From: Candidatus Fimimorpha excrementavium
Lineage (GTDB): Bacteria > Bacillota > Clostridia > Lachnospirales > Lachnospiraceae
Reading direction: 5' to 3'
DNA: 64,000 nt
NCBI GenBank assembly: GCA_018710785.1
Contig: DVJD01000116.1
Location: 1-64,000 of the forward strand
The translations under genes and the position numbers were made by a program. Below the pieces are notes generated by a model, which saw only the letters and a program-made list of their open reading frames with translations, did no database searches and had not been told where the DNA came from. Below, in pieces: positions 36,265-45,886 of this stretch (position 1 is its first letter; every line of letters begins with the position of its first letter).

Positions 36265-37014
36265 ATGAGCGTTATTTCAATGAAGCAGTTGCTGGAAGCA
36301 GGTGTACATTTCGGACACCAGACAAGAAGATGGAACCCTAAGATGGCTCCATACATCTACACAGAAAGAAATGGTATCTATATCATTGACCTTCAGAAAT
36401 CTGTGGGTAAAGTAGATGAAGCTTACAAGGCAGTATCTGATATCGCAGCAGAAGGCGGTACGATTCTGTTTGTAGGAACAAAGAAGCAGGCTCAGGATGC
36501 AGTGGCTACAGAGGCTGAAAGATGCGGTATGTACTATGTAAATCAGAGATGGCTGGGCGGTATGCTGACAAACTTCAAGACCATTCAGAGCAGAATCGAG
36601 CGTTTAAAGGAAATTGAGACCATGTCCGAAGACGGAACATTTGATGTTCTGCCAAAGAAGGAAGTTATCGCATTAAAGAAAGAATGGGATAAGCTGGAAA
36701 AGAACTTGGGCGGTATCAAGAATATGAAGAGACTTCCAGATGCTATTTTCGTAGTAGATCCTAAGAAGGAGAGAATCTGTGTACAGGAAGCTCATACGCT
36801 GGGTATTCCGCTTATTGGTATTGCAGATACAAACTGTGATCCGGAAGAATTGGATTATGTAATTCCAGGCAATGATGATGCCATCAGAGCCGTAAAACTG
36901 ATTGTTTCCAAGATGGCAGACGCTGTGATCGAAGCAAATCAGGGCGAGGCTGTTTCTGACGTTGAAGAAGAAATGATGGAAGAAGCCGCTGAAGAGACAA
37001 CAGCAGAAGAGTAA
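36265..37014 (+). CDS. rpsB: 30S ribosomal protein S2
   Basis: [46 protein letters not shown]. Confidence 0.99.
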   Translation: MSVISMKQLLEAGVHFGHQTRRWNPKMAPYIYTERNGIYIIDLQKSVGKVDEAYKAVSDIAAEGGTILFVGTKKQAQDAVATEAERCGMYYVNQRWLGGMLTNFKTIQSRIERLKEIETMSEDGTFDVLPKKEVIALKKEWDKLEKNLGGIKNMKRLPDAIFVVDPKKERICVQEAHTLGIPLIGIADTNCDPEELDYVIPGNDDAIRAVKLIVSKMADAVIEANQGEAVSDVEEEMMEEAAEETTAEE

Positions 37015-37106
37015 GAATGTGTTCATTCCCCAACTTCTTTGAAAAAAGGAGCTGGGGAATGCTGTGATATAAAAACAGGATAAAATCAAATTTGGAGGTA
37101 GGAACA

Positions 37107-38042
37107 ATGGCAGCTATTACAGCAGGTATGGTAAAAGAATTAAGAGAAATGACTGGCGCTGGCATGATGGATTGCAAGAAGGCGTTGACAGCGACAGAAG
37201 GAGATATGGATAAGGCTGTTGAATTTTTGCGTGAAAAGGGATTGGCGGGAGCACAGAAGAAGGCAGGACGTATCGCAGCAGAAGGTATCGTAGCTACCTG
37301 TCTGACAGAGGATGAAAAGAGTGCAGTTATCGTAGAAGTAAATGCTGAAACAGACTTTGTGGCAAAAAATGAAAAGTTCCAGACTTATGTGGCAGAAGTA
37401 GCTGCTCAGGCGGTAAAGACAACTGCTTCCGATATGGATGGATTTATGGCCGAAGCTTGGGAATTGGATCCAACCATGACAGTGAAAGAAAAGTTATCTT
37501 CCATGATTTCTGTAATCGGTGAAAACATGAACATACGTCGTTTTACACAGCTGAAAGAAGAAAACGGATTCATCGCTTCCTATATTCATGCTGGCGGAAA
37601 GATCGGCGTTTTAGTAGATGTGGAAACGGACGTTGTTAATGATGCCGTCAAAGAAATGGCTAAGAATGTGGCAATGCAGGCAGCAGCTCTGAAGCCTCTG
37701 TATACAAATAGAAGCGAAGTAGATGCGGATTACCTGGCTAAGGAAGAAGAAATTTTGACAGCCGCTGCAAAGCAGGAAAAGCCGGATGCAAATGATAAGA
37801 TTATCGCTGGTATGGTAAAAGGCCGTATCAATAAGGAGTTAAAAGAAATTTGTCTGCTGGATCAGACCTATGTAAAAGCAGAAGACGGAAAGCAGTCTGT
37901 AAGTGCATATGTGGCAGAGGTTGCCAAGGCAAATAATGCTAAGATTACAATCAAGAAGTTTATCCGTTTTGAGACGGGCGAAGGTATGGAAAAGAAAGAA
38001 GAAAACTTCGCAGAAGAAGTAGCGAAACAGATGGGAATGTAA
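37107..38042 (+). CDS. tsf: Elongation factor Ts
   Basis: MAAITAGMVKELREMTGAGMMDCKKALTATEGDMDKAVEFLREKGLAGAQKKAGR. Confidence 0.99.
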   Translation: MAAITAGMVKELREMTGAGMMDCKKALTATEGDMDKAVEFLREKGLAGAQKKAGRIAAEGIVATCLTEDEKSAVIVEVNAETDFVAKNEKFQTYVAEVAAQAVKTTASDMDGFMAEAWELDPTMTVKEKLSSMISVIGENMNIRRFTQLKEENGFIASYIHAGGKIGVLVDVETDVVNDAVKEMAKNVAMQAAALKPLYTNRSEVDADYLAKEEEILTAAAKQEKPDANDKIIAGMVKGRINKELKEICLLDQTYVKAEDGKQSVSAYVAEVAKANNAKITIKKFIRFETGEGMEKKEENFAEEVAKQMGM

Positions 38043-38062
38043 TCTCATAATGTAAAAGATTT

Positions 38063-38110
38063 TAGGGCCCCTGAAAATCTGTAAAATGCAGATTTTCAAG
38101 GGCCTTTTAT
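38063..38110 (+). terminator. Terminator after tsf
   Basis: AGGGCCCCTGAAAATCTG...CAGATTTTCAAGGGCCTTTT. Confidence 0.9.
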
Positions 38111-38210
38111 GATTCTGGAGAAGGTTCGCAATATATACAGTATAAATGCACGATAATCATTTGGAAATGATGGATAAAAAAGTAATATTGCAGAAATCCA
38201 GGGCTAACTC

Positions 38211-38280
38211 TTGACAATAATATAAAAATGGTGTATTATACTGTTCGTATCCAAACAATATAAAATGGTTTGTATTCAAA
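38211..38280 (+). promoter_or_regulatory. Promoter and candidate operator of MarR-ABC operon
   Basis: TTGACA 38211-38216, 17-bp spacer, TATTAT 38234-38239; direct repeats TTCGTATCCAAA (38244-38255) and TTTGTATTCAAA (38269-38280). Confidence 0.75.
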
Positions 38281-38293
38281 TGGGAGGTGGAAA

Positions 38294-38806
38294 ATGGTGG
38301 AGAAAGACTGCGGCGCATGGATCAATCTATTGTCGCATAAAGTTAAAGCACGGCTGAATGCCATGCTGATGAATTTGGGAATTACTGCAGTGCAGAGCCG
38401 GGTAATTTATTATATTCTGAATCATTGCCAGGAAGGACCGGTTTTTCAGCGGGACATTGAGAGCGTATTTGGACTGAGTCGTTCGACTGCGACAGGAATC
38501 TTGCAGCTGTTGGAAAAAAACGGAATCATTCGGCGGGAAAGTGTTGCCAGTGATGCAAGGCTGAAAAGTCTGGTTCCGACGCAGCGAGCTGTCCAGCTGG
38601 ATGCCCAGGTTTCTGCCTGTCTGAGGGAGACGGACCGGATGCTGACGCGGGGACTTTCCGATGGTCAGATACAGCTGTTTAAGGAAATGGCAGCGCAGAT
38701 GTTGTGCAATTTGGACGATTGGGAGGGCGAAACGTGTGCATATGTGACCTCAAAAAAGTTCGAAGCAGAACAAAAAAATATGGTATTTCCTGAAAAAGAG
38801 CAATGA
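38294..38806 (+). CDS. MarR family transcriptional regulator
   Basis: ITAVQSRVIYYILNHCQEGPVFQRDIESVFGLSRSTATGILQLLEKNGIIRRESVASDARLKSLVPT. Confidence 0.92.
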   Translation: MVEKDCGAWINLLSHKVKARLNAMLMNLGITAVQSRVIYYILNHCQEGPVFQRDIESVFGLSRSTATGILQLLEKNGIIRRESVASDARLKSLVPTQRAVQLDAQVSACLRETDRMLTRGLSDGQIQLFKEMAAQMLCNLDDWEGETCAYVTSKKFEAEQKNMVFPEKEQ

Positions 38807-38853
38807 GCTTTTGAGGAATGCAGAGAAATGAAGGGAAAAGGAGGATGTGACCA

Positions 38854-40602
38854 ATGATAAGAGTCTTGGCCCGAAGCATTCGTCAGTATAAGAAGGCTTC
38901 GATCCTGACGCCTCTTCTGGTAACGGTAGAGGTTATTTTAGAATGTGCGATTCCATTTTTGATCGCCAATCTCGTCAATGAGATGCAGGCAGGCTGCTCC
39001 ATGAGTGTCATTGCCCAGTATGGAGTAGCTTTGATTGCTATGTCCATTATTTCGTTGGTTTTCGGCGGCGCAGCAGGCGCCACTTGTGCCACGGCTTCTG
39101 CCGGTTTTGCGCGTAACCTGCGTAAGGATATGTTTTATAAGATTCAGGATTATTCATTTGAAAACATTGATAAGTTTTCTGTCTCCAGTTTGGTGACCCG
39201 TCTGACGACCGATATTACCAATGTGCAGATGGCTTATATGATGATCATCCGTGTGGCCATCCGCTGTCCGCTGATGCTGATTTTCTCATTTGTCATGGGA
39301 TTTGTCATGGGCGGCCGTCTGGCAATGATTTTCCTGTTTACGATTCCGCTTTTGGCCATCGGATTGTTCTTGGTTATCCGTGCGGCGACACCGCTGTTCC
39401 GCCGTGTATTCCGCAAATACGATGCACTGAATGATTCTGTTCAGGAAAATGTTCAGGCCATGCGTGTGGTAAAATCCTATGTGCGTGAGAACTATGAAAA
39501 GAAGAAGTTCGGAGCTGCTGCGGAGGATGTGCAGAAGGATTTCACCCGCGCAGAGCGTATCATGGCCATCAACAGCCCGATGATGCAGTTTTGTGTTTAT
39601 GCGGGTATGGTTTTCGTTATGTCCTATGGTTCTTATACGGTTATTACCAGCCAGGGATTGGATCTGAATGTTGGTCAGATGTCTTCCATGCTTACATATA
39701 GTTTCCAGATTCTGATGAGCTTAATGATGGTGTCCATGGTATTTGTTATGATTACCATGTCCATGGAATCGGCAGAACGTATCGTGGAAGTGCTGAAGGA
39801 AGAAAGTACATTGAAGAGTCCTGAAAATGCTTTGACGGAAGTAAAAGATGGTTCCATTGATTTTGATAATGTCAATTTCAAATATTCCAAGAAAGCAGAG
39901 CGTATGGCACTTGCCGACATTAATTTGCATATTAAATCCGGTGAGATCATCGGTGTGCTTGGAGGAACCGGTTCTTCCAAGTCATCTCTGATTCAGCTGA
40001 TCCCTCGTCTGTATGATGTGACGGAAGGATGTGTAAAAGTCGGCGGTGCGGATGTCCGCAAATATGACTTGGAAACACTGCGTAACCAGGTAGCTGTAGT
40101 GCTTCAAAAGAATGTACTGTTTTCCGGTACTATTAAGGATAACTTAAGGTGGGGAAATCCGGAAGCCACGGATGCTGAGATGGAGGAGGCTTGTCGTCTG
40201 GCTCAGGCGGATGAGTTTATCCAGCAGTTCCCGGATAAGTATGATACTTGGATTGAGCAGGGAGGAAGCAATGTATCCGGCGGTCAGAAGCAGCGTCTTT
40301 GTATCGCCCGTGCCCTGTTGAAAAAGCCAAAGATTTTGATTCTGGATGATTCCACCAGTGCGGTAGATACCCGTACCGATGCTTTGATCCGAAAGGGATT
40401 CCGTGAATTTATTCCGGAAACAACAAAGATCATCATCGCACAGCGTATTGCCAGTGTACAGGATGCGGATCGCATTATTCTGATGGAGGGCGGACGAATC
40501 AGTGCCATAGGAAATCACGAGGAACTGCTTAAATCCAGTGAAGTTTACCGCGAAATCTATACATCCCAGAACCGAGTAGGAGGTGACAAGGATGCCGAAT
40601 AA
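38854..40602 (+). CDS. ABC transporter, fused permease/ATPase (multidrug-type heterodimer subunit 1)
   Basis: GVLGGTGSSKSSLIQLIPRLYDV (degenerate Walker A GGTGSSKS), NVSGGQKQRLCIARALLKKPKILILDDSTSAVDTRTDALIR. Confidence 0.95.
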   Translation: MIRVLARSIRQYKKASILTPLLVTVEVILECAIPFLIANLVNEMQAGCSMSVIAQYGVALIAMSIISLVFGGAAGATCATASAGFARNLRKDMFYKIQDYSFENIDKFSVSSLVTRLTTDITNVQMAYMMIIRVAIRCPLMLIFSFVMGFVMGGRLAMIFLFTIPLLAIGLFLVIRAATPLFRRVFRKYDALNDSVQENVQAMRVVKSYVRENYEKKKFGAAAEDVQKDFTRAERIMAINSPMMQFCVYAGMVFVMSYGSYTVITSQGLDLNVGQMSSMLTYSFQILMSLMMVSMVFVMITMSMESAERIVEVLKEESTLKSPENALTEVKDGSIDFDNVNFKYSKKAERMALADINLHIKSGEIIGVLGGTGSSKSSLIQLIPRLYDVTEGCVKVGGADVRKYDLETLRNQVAVVLQKNVLFSGTIKDNLRWGNPEATDAEMEEACRLAQADEFIQQFPDKYDTWIEQGGSNVSGGQKQRLCIARALLKKPKILILDDSTSAVDTRTDALIRKGFREFIPETTKIIIAQRIASVQDADRIILMEGGRISAIGNHEELLKSSEVYREIYTSQNRVGGDKDAE

Positions 40603-42502
40603 TTCCACAGAGCGGGGGCGCCGTGCCTCCAAGGGCGTGCTTGGCCGCCTGATCCGCACAGTATTCCAGTTTTACCCGGTGCTTTTGCCCATTACACTGG
40701 TTTGTATTTTAATTAATGCTATCGTTAGCTCCATGCCATCCGTTTTTATGCAGAATGCGATTGCGGTGGTAGAGGAGACATTTCGGGCGGGAGATTGGTC
40801 TTCCGCATCGGGACGCATTTTTACCCTGTTGGCCATTCTGATAACAATGTATGTGATCAGCTTGATAGCCGGAATTTGCTATACGCAGCTGATGGCCATT
40901 ATTACCCAGGGAACCCTGGCAAAAATGCGTGAAAAGATGTTTGATCACATGCAGGATTTGCCCATACGCTACTTTGATACCCATAATCACGGCGATATCA
41001 TGAGTTATTATACCAACGATATTGATACATTGCGTCAGATGATCAGTCAGAGTTTGCCTCAGCTGGTGATTTCTGCTGTTACTCTGCTTTCCGTATTTGG
41101 CATCATGGTTTATTACAGTATTTGGCTGGCGCTGGTAGTCGTTTGCGGCGTGGTGATCATGACGCTTGTTACCCGTTATGTCAGCGGCCATTCCTCCCGT
41201 TATTTCCTTCAGCAGCAGGTAACCATAGCCCGTACAGAAGGGTTTATGGAAGAAATGATGAATGGACAGAAGGTAATTAAGGTTTTCTGCCATGAAGAAG
41301 GTGCGAAGGCGGATTTTGATAAGGTCAATGATCAGCTGTTTGAAAATTCTGAAAAAGCCAATCGGTATGCCAATATTTTGATGCCATTGCTGGGAAATAT
41401 CGGTAATGTTATGTATGTAATTGTGGCTTTGGTGGGAGGCAGCCTGCTGCTAAACGGCGCTCCGAACCTGAGCCTTTCTGGAATGGCTTTAAGCATCAGT
41501 ATTGCCGTGCCATTCCTCAACATGACGAAGAAGTTTGCCGGAGCCATTGGTCAGGTTTCCAACCAGGTCAACATGGTTGTCATGGGTCTGGCTGGTGCGC
41601 AGCGTATTTTTACTTTACTGGATGAAGAGCCGGAAAAGGATGAAGGATACGTTACTTTGGTCAATGCCAAGGAGAAAGCAGACGGTAATCTGGAAGAATG
41701 CAAGGAACGCACGAGTGTGTGGGCATGGAAACATCCTCATCACGATGGAACGGTTACATATACCCGTCTGCAGGGTGATGTTCGTTTCTTTGATGTAGAC
41801 TTTGCTTATGTACCGGGAAAGATCGTGCTGCATGATGTATCCCTGTATGCAAAACCGGGGCAGAAAGTGGCGTTTGTCGGTTCTACCGGTGCTGGTAAGA
41901 CAACCATCACCAATTTGATCAACCGTTTTTACGATATTGCCGATGGAAAGATTCGTTATGACGGCATTAACATCAATAAGATTAAGAAAGACGATCTGCG
42001 GCGAAGCCTTGGCATCGTGCTGCAGGATACCAACCTGTTTACCGGTACAGTTATGGAAAATATCCGTTATGGTAATCTCGATGCTACGGATGGGGAGTGC
42101 ATGGCGGCAGCCAAACTGGCAGGAGCGGACGATTTTATTCGGCGTTTGCCGGAAGGCTATAATACGATGCTCACGGGAAATGGTGCTAACTTGAGTCAGG
42201 GACAGCGTCAGCTGTTGGCCATTGCCCGGGCGGCTGTGGCAGATCCGCCGGTTATGATCATGGATGAGGCAACCAGCTCCATTGATACCCATACAGAAGC
42301 CATTGTGCAGAAGGGTATGGATGCGCTGATGATGGGCCGTACCACATTCGTTATCGCCCATCGTCTGTCTACGGTACAGAATGCAGATGCGATTATGGTA
42401 TTGGATCACGGACGCATCATCGAGCGAGGAACCCATGATGATCTTATCAAGCTCAAGGGTACATATTATCAGCTGTATACTGGTGCCCTGGAACTGGATT
42501 AA
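40592..42502 (+). CDS. ABC transporter, fused permease/ATPase (multidrug-type heterodimer subunit 2)
   Basis: FVGSTGAGKTTITNLINRFYDI, NLSQGQRQLLAIARAAVADPPVMIMDEATSSIDTHTEAIVQ; overlaps upstream ABC gene. Confidence 0.95.
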   Translation: MPNNSTERGRRASKGVLGRLIRTVFQFYPVLLPITLVCILINAIVSSMPSVFMQNAIAVVEETFRAGDWSSASGRIFTLLAILITMYVISLIAGICYTQLMAIITQGTLAKMREKMFDHMQDLPIRYFDTHNHGDIMSYYTNDIDTLRQMISQSLPQLVISAVTLLSVFGIMVYYSIWLALVVVCGVVIMTLVTRYVSGHSSRYFLQQQVTIARTEGFMEEMMNGQKVIKVFCHEEGAKADFDKVNDQLFENSEKANRYANILMPLLGNIGNVMYVIVALVGGSLLLNGAPNLSLSGMALSISIAVPFLNMTKKFAGAIGQVSNQVNMVVMGLAGAQRIFTLLDEEPEKDEGYVTLVNAKEKADGNLEECKERTSVWAWKHPHHDGTVTYTRLQGDVRFFDVDFAYVPGKIVLHDVSLYAKPGQKVAFVGSTGAGKTTITNLINRFYDIADGKIRYDGININKIKKDDLRRSLGIVLQDTNLFTGTVMENIRYGNLDATDGECMAAAKLAGADDFIRRLPEGYNTMLTGNGANLSQGQRQLLAIARAAVADPPVMIMDEATSSIDTHTEAIVQKGMDALMMGRTTFVIAHRLSTVQNADAIMVLDHGRIIERGTHDDLIKLKGTYYQLYTGALELD

Positions 42503-42718
42503 CATCATTTGAATATGGTATGAAAAGAAGAACACGGTCTCTATTTCCGAGTAGTTTGGAAATGGGACTGTGTTTTTTATTGTTTACTATTTTTGGGAAA
42601 TAAAAGATGTGCTTGACATTTCCGGGAATATTTTTTATAATCCCAATATCATACTATATTAATAGGAATTAGAAATGTATAGGAATTAAATAGAAAAGAG
42701 ATACTAGTTTGGTGACAG

Positions 42719-42748
42719 TAGGATTCCAAAGAATAGGATTCCAAAGAA
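42719..42748. repeat. 2 x 15-bp tandem repeat TAGGATTCCAAAGAA
   Basis: Perfect tandem copies at 42719-42733 and 42734-42748, in the 5' region of the DUF2156 gene. Confidence 0.9.
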
Positions 42749-42776
42749 ATAGAAGAAGTGGTGAGGAGAGAAGCCG

Positions 42777-43709
42777 ATGGGTTTGATATTTAAGGAATTA
42801 ACGGCAGATGATGCGGAAATTATGATACCATTCTATACCATGCGCTCCAATCGGACCTGCGACAGTGTTTTTTTAGAGAGCTTTATTTGGAAGGACATGT
42901 ATCACGTGAGATATGCAGTTTGGGAAGGGCGGGCGCTTTTATGGCTGATGGAAGAACGGGGAGAATATTTTTCGGCAATGCCGCTTTGCAGAGAAGAGGA
43001 TTTGAAGGACGCTTTTTCGGCCATAGAGAACTATTTTAACGAAGTGCTGGGAAAACCTCTGGTGATTCACCTGGCGGACGAAGAAGCGGTCCGATGTCTG
43101 TGTCTGCCGGAAGAAGAATATCTGGTGGAAGAACAGGAAGATGCCAGAGATTATCTGTATTGCGCAAAATCCCTGCGGACGCTTTCCGGAAGAAAGCTGC
43201 ACAAAAAGAAAAACCGCCTCAATTCCTTTCTGCGCCAATATGAAGGCCGATATGTGTACCGCAGACTGGACTGTTCCGATAAGGAACGTGTGTGGAAGTT
43301 TTTGGATTTGTGGAGGGAGAAAAAGGGAGAAGATGTGGAACGACATCTGGATTATGAGGTGACCGGCATTCATTCCATACTTCACAATTGTTTCCGGCTT
43401 CCCATTCGCATGGGAGGAATCTTCATAGATGGAACCCTGAGGGCCTTTTCCATCGGCAGTGAGAATCCGCTGGAGCGTATGGCTGTTATTCACATAGAAA
43501 AGGCAGACCCTGATATTCCGGGTCTTTATCAAGCTATGAATCAGCAATTTTTGATCCACGAGTTCCCGGATGTGGAGTTGGTAAATAGGGAAGATGATAT
43601 GGGGATTATGGGATTGAGAAAGGCAAAATTGTCCTATCAGCCAGCAGACTTTTCGAGAAAATACCTGGTAAGACAAAAGGAGACAGGGGATAAAAATAAT
43701 GGAACATAG
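42777..43709 (+). CDS. DUF2156 / phosphatidylglycerol lysyltransferase-domain protein
   Basis: FLESFIWKDMYHVRYAVWEG, SGRKLHKKKNRLNSFLRQYEGRYVYRRLD, LELVNREDDMGIMGLRKAKLSYQPADF-type C-terminus (here DVELVNREDDMGIMGLRKAKLSYQP). Confidence 0.85.
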   Translation: MGLIFKELTADDAEIMIPFYTMRSNRTCDSVFLESFIWKDMYHVRYAVWEGRALLWLMEERGEYFSAMPLCREEDLKDAFSAIENYFNEVLGKPLVIHLADEEAVRCLCLPEEEYLVEEQEDARDYLYCAKSLRTLSGRKLHKKKNRLNSFLRQYEGRYVYRRLDCSDKERVWKFLDLWREKKGEDVERHLDYEVTGIHSILHNCFRLPIRMGGIFIDGTLRAFSIGSENPLERMAVIHIEKADPDIPGLYQAMNQQFLIHEFPDVELVNREDDMGIMGLRKAKLSYQPADFSRKYLVRQKETGDKNNGT

Positions 43710-44781
43710 AAAAGGGAAGAATGATCAGATACGTTATCTGGCAGAGGAAGAAAAAATGAAATCCAAGCCTCTTTGGAACCAGTGTTTCCCGGAAGACTCG
43801 CCTGCATTTGTTTCTTATTATTACAGGGAAAAGACAAAGAATAATCGAATCCTGGTTAAGATGGAAGGGGATGCCATTTTAACCATGCTGCACCGGAATC
43901 CTTATGCGCTTCGCTGGAAGGATACGCAGTGGACGGCGGATTATATCGTGGGAGTGGCAACAAAGAGAGACCGGAGACATGAAGGCCATATGAGAGAGGT
44001 TCTGACACGCGGTCTTTTGGATATGAATCGGGAACATCGGCCGTTCGCATTTTTAATGCCCGCAGCGGAAGAAATTTATCATCCGTTTTCCTTTCGGTAT
44101 GTGGAAAAGAAAGAAGAAGTCTTTTTAAACCCGCAGATGGAACCGTATCTGGAAAGAAAACCGGTGATGGGATCCGAAAAAGAGTGTCAAAAAATCGGTG
44201 CGTGGATGGAACAGTGGCTGGAAAAAAATTACGACATGTTTACAATCCGAAATGCTGAATATGTCAAACATCTGCTTATGGAATTGGAAAGTGAGCATGG
44301 GGGTATGGATTATTTGATGGACCGTGGAGTCTGTGTCGGCCTTCAAGCCTTTTGGGGAAGCAGAGAGAGGGAGCAGCGGTTGCTGTATGCCGATGGAAAA
44401 TGGTGTCAAATGGGAAACGAACGACCCCGCATCATGGCGAGAATCACAGATTTATCCGCATTTCTTTCTGCATTTCGGCTTTCCGAAAAGGGGGAATTGA
44501 CAGTGGAGCTTACGGTGCGGGATGGACAAATTCCTGAAAATAGCGGGAATTTTGTTTGGAAAATCACAGGTCAGGGCAGTGTAGTGCGTCGGGCGGAAGC
44601 AAAGAGGCCGGGCACGAACGAGGAGAGGATTACTTTGAGCGCAGATATCGCAGAACTGGCGGAATGGCTGTTTGGATATCGGCTGGCAGAGACAATTTGG
44701 GAGGAACGGGCCGAATGCCGACTCTCAAAGCTAAAGCAAATACAAACCATGGGAAGCGTATTTCTGGATGAAGTCGTCTGA
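43699..44781 (+). CDS. GNAT N-acetyltransferase (Eis-like)
   Basis: YIVGVATKRDRRHEGHMREVLTRGLLDMNREHRPFAFLMPAAEEIYHPFSFRYV; partly overlaps upstream ORF. Confidence 0.82.
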   Translation: MEHRKGKNDQIRYLAEEEKMKSKPLWNQCFPEDSPAFVSYYYREKTKNNRILVKMEGDAILTMLHRNPYALRWKDTQWTADYIVGVATKRDRRHEGHMREVLTRGLLDMNREHRPFAFLMPAAEEIYHPFSFRYVEKKEEVFLNPQMEPYLERKPVMGSEKECQKIGAWMEQWLEKNYDMFTIRNAEYVKHLLMELESEHGGMDYLMDRGVCVGLQAFWGSREREQRLLYADGKWCQMGNERPRIMARITDLSAFLSAFRLSEKGELTVELTVRDGQIPENSGNFVWKITGQGSVVRRAEAKRPGTNEERITLSADIAELAEWLFGYRLAETIWEERAECRLSKLKQIQTMGSVFLDEVV

Positions 44782-44851
44782 TCAAAACAAAGGCGCTGCT
44801 TTTGTGAAATAATCGGGCCGGAATCAGAAGAAAAGATGGAGGAAATGAACG

Positions 44852-45784
44852 ATGGAACAGATTAGAAACAGTGCATTGGAATTGATTGGAAGGACACCAA
44901 TCCTTCGTTTGCACAGGTACAGTGAGAAAGCGGGCATCAAGGGAGCCGATATTTTGGCCAAATTGGAATATTTGAACCCGGCAGGATCGGTGAAGGATAG
45001 AATCGCCCTGGCTATGATTGAAGATGCGGAAAAAAGAGGCGTTTTAAAGCCGGGTTTTGCGATCATAGAGCCGACTTCAGGAAATACCGGGATTGGCCTG
45101 GCTTCTGTGGCAGCGGCAAAGGGATATCGTGCCATTTTCACCCTTCCGGATACCATGAGTGTGGAGAGAAGGACGCTTCTTAGGGCTTACGGCGCAGAAT
45201 TGGTTTTGACGGATGGAAAGCTGGGGATGAAGGGAGCCATCGCAAAGGCTGAGGAGCTGCAGCGAGAGATGCCGGACAGTATCCTCCTTGGACAATTTGA
45301 GAATGAGGCCAATCCCCGGATCCACCGCATGACGACGGGACCGGAAATATGGGAGCAAACGGATGGAAACGTGGATATTTTTGTGGCCGGTGTCGGTACA
45401 GGAGGCACCATAAGCGGAGTCGGAGGTTTCCTGAAGGAAAAAAATCCGGCAGTCCGGATCGCAGCTGTGGAACCGGCGGCAAGTCCGGTTTTGGCGGGAG
45501 GTAATCCGGGGCCACATAAGATTCAGGGGATTGGGGCAGGATTTATTCCGAACACATTGAATACAAACATTTATGATGAAATCATTCCTGTGGAAAATGA
45601 GGACGCCATGGAGGAGGGAAAACGATTGGCCCGGTCAGAAGGGATTCTGGTGGGGATCTCTTCAGGAGCCGCCTTAAAAGCGGCGGGAATTCTGGCAAAG
45701 AGACCGGAAAATCACGGAAAAACCATCGTGGTTTTACTGCCGGATTCCGGCGACCGTTATCTTTCCACGCCGATGTTTGAATAA
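44852..45784 (+). CDS. cysK: Cysteine synthase A
   Basis: [80 protein letters not shown]. Confidence 0.96.
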   Translation: MEQIRNSALELIGRTPILRLHRYSEKAGIKGADILAKLEYLNPAGSVKDRIALAMIEDAEKRGVLKPGFAIIEPTSGNTGIGLASVAAAKGYRAIFTLPDTMSVERRTLLRAYGAELVLTDGKLGMKGAIAKAEELQREMPDSILLGQFENEANPRIHRMTTGPEIWEQTDGNVDIFVAGVGTGGTISGVGGFLKEKNPAVRIAAVEPAASPVLAGGNPGPHKIQGIGAGFIPNTLNTNIYDEIIPVENEDAMEEGKRLARSEGILVGISSGAALKAAGILAKRPENHGKTIVVLLPDSGDRYLSTPMFE

Positions 45785-45794
45785 AAATAAATAG

Positions 45795-45852
45795 AAGGGG
45801 AATTGCAAAATTCGCACCGTACAGCAACCATGCGAATTTGCAATCCCCCTTT
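45795..45852. terminator. Hairpin terminator, TTGCAAAATTCGCA family
   Basis: AAGGGGAATTGCAAAATTCGCA...TGCGAATTTGCAATCCCCCTT; shares TTGCAAAATTCGCACCGTACAG with 13695-13716. Confidence 0.85.
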
Positions 45853-45886
45853 GTTTTTGACCTCATGCAGGCTGCAGGCGTTGCGC

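Noticed and set aside
38854-42502. Antibiotic-resistance cassette or mobile element around the MarR-ABC operon
   Set aside because: No transposase, integrase or flanking repeats; looks like a resident chromosomal efflux operon.
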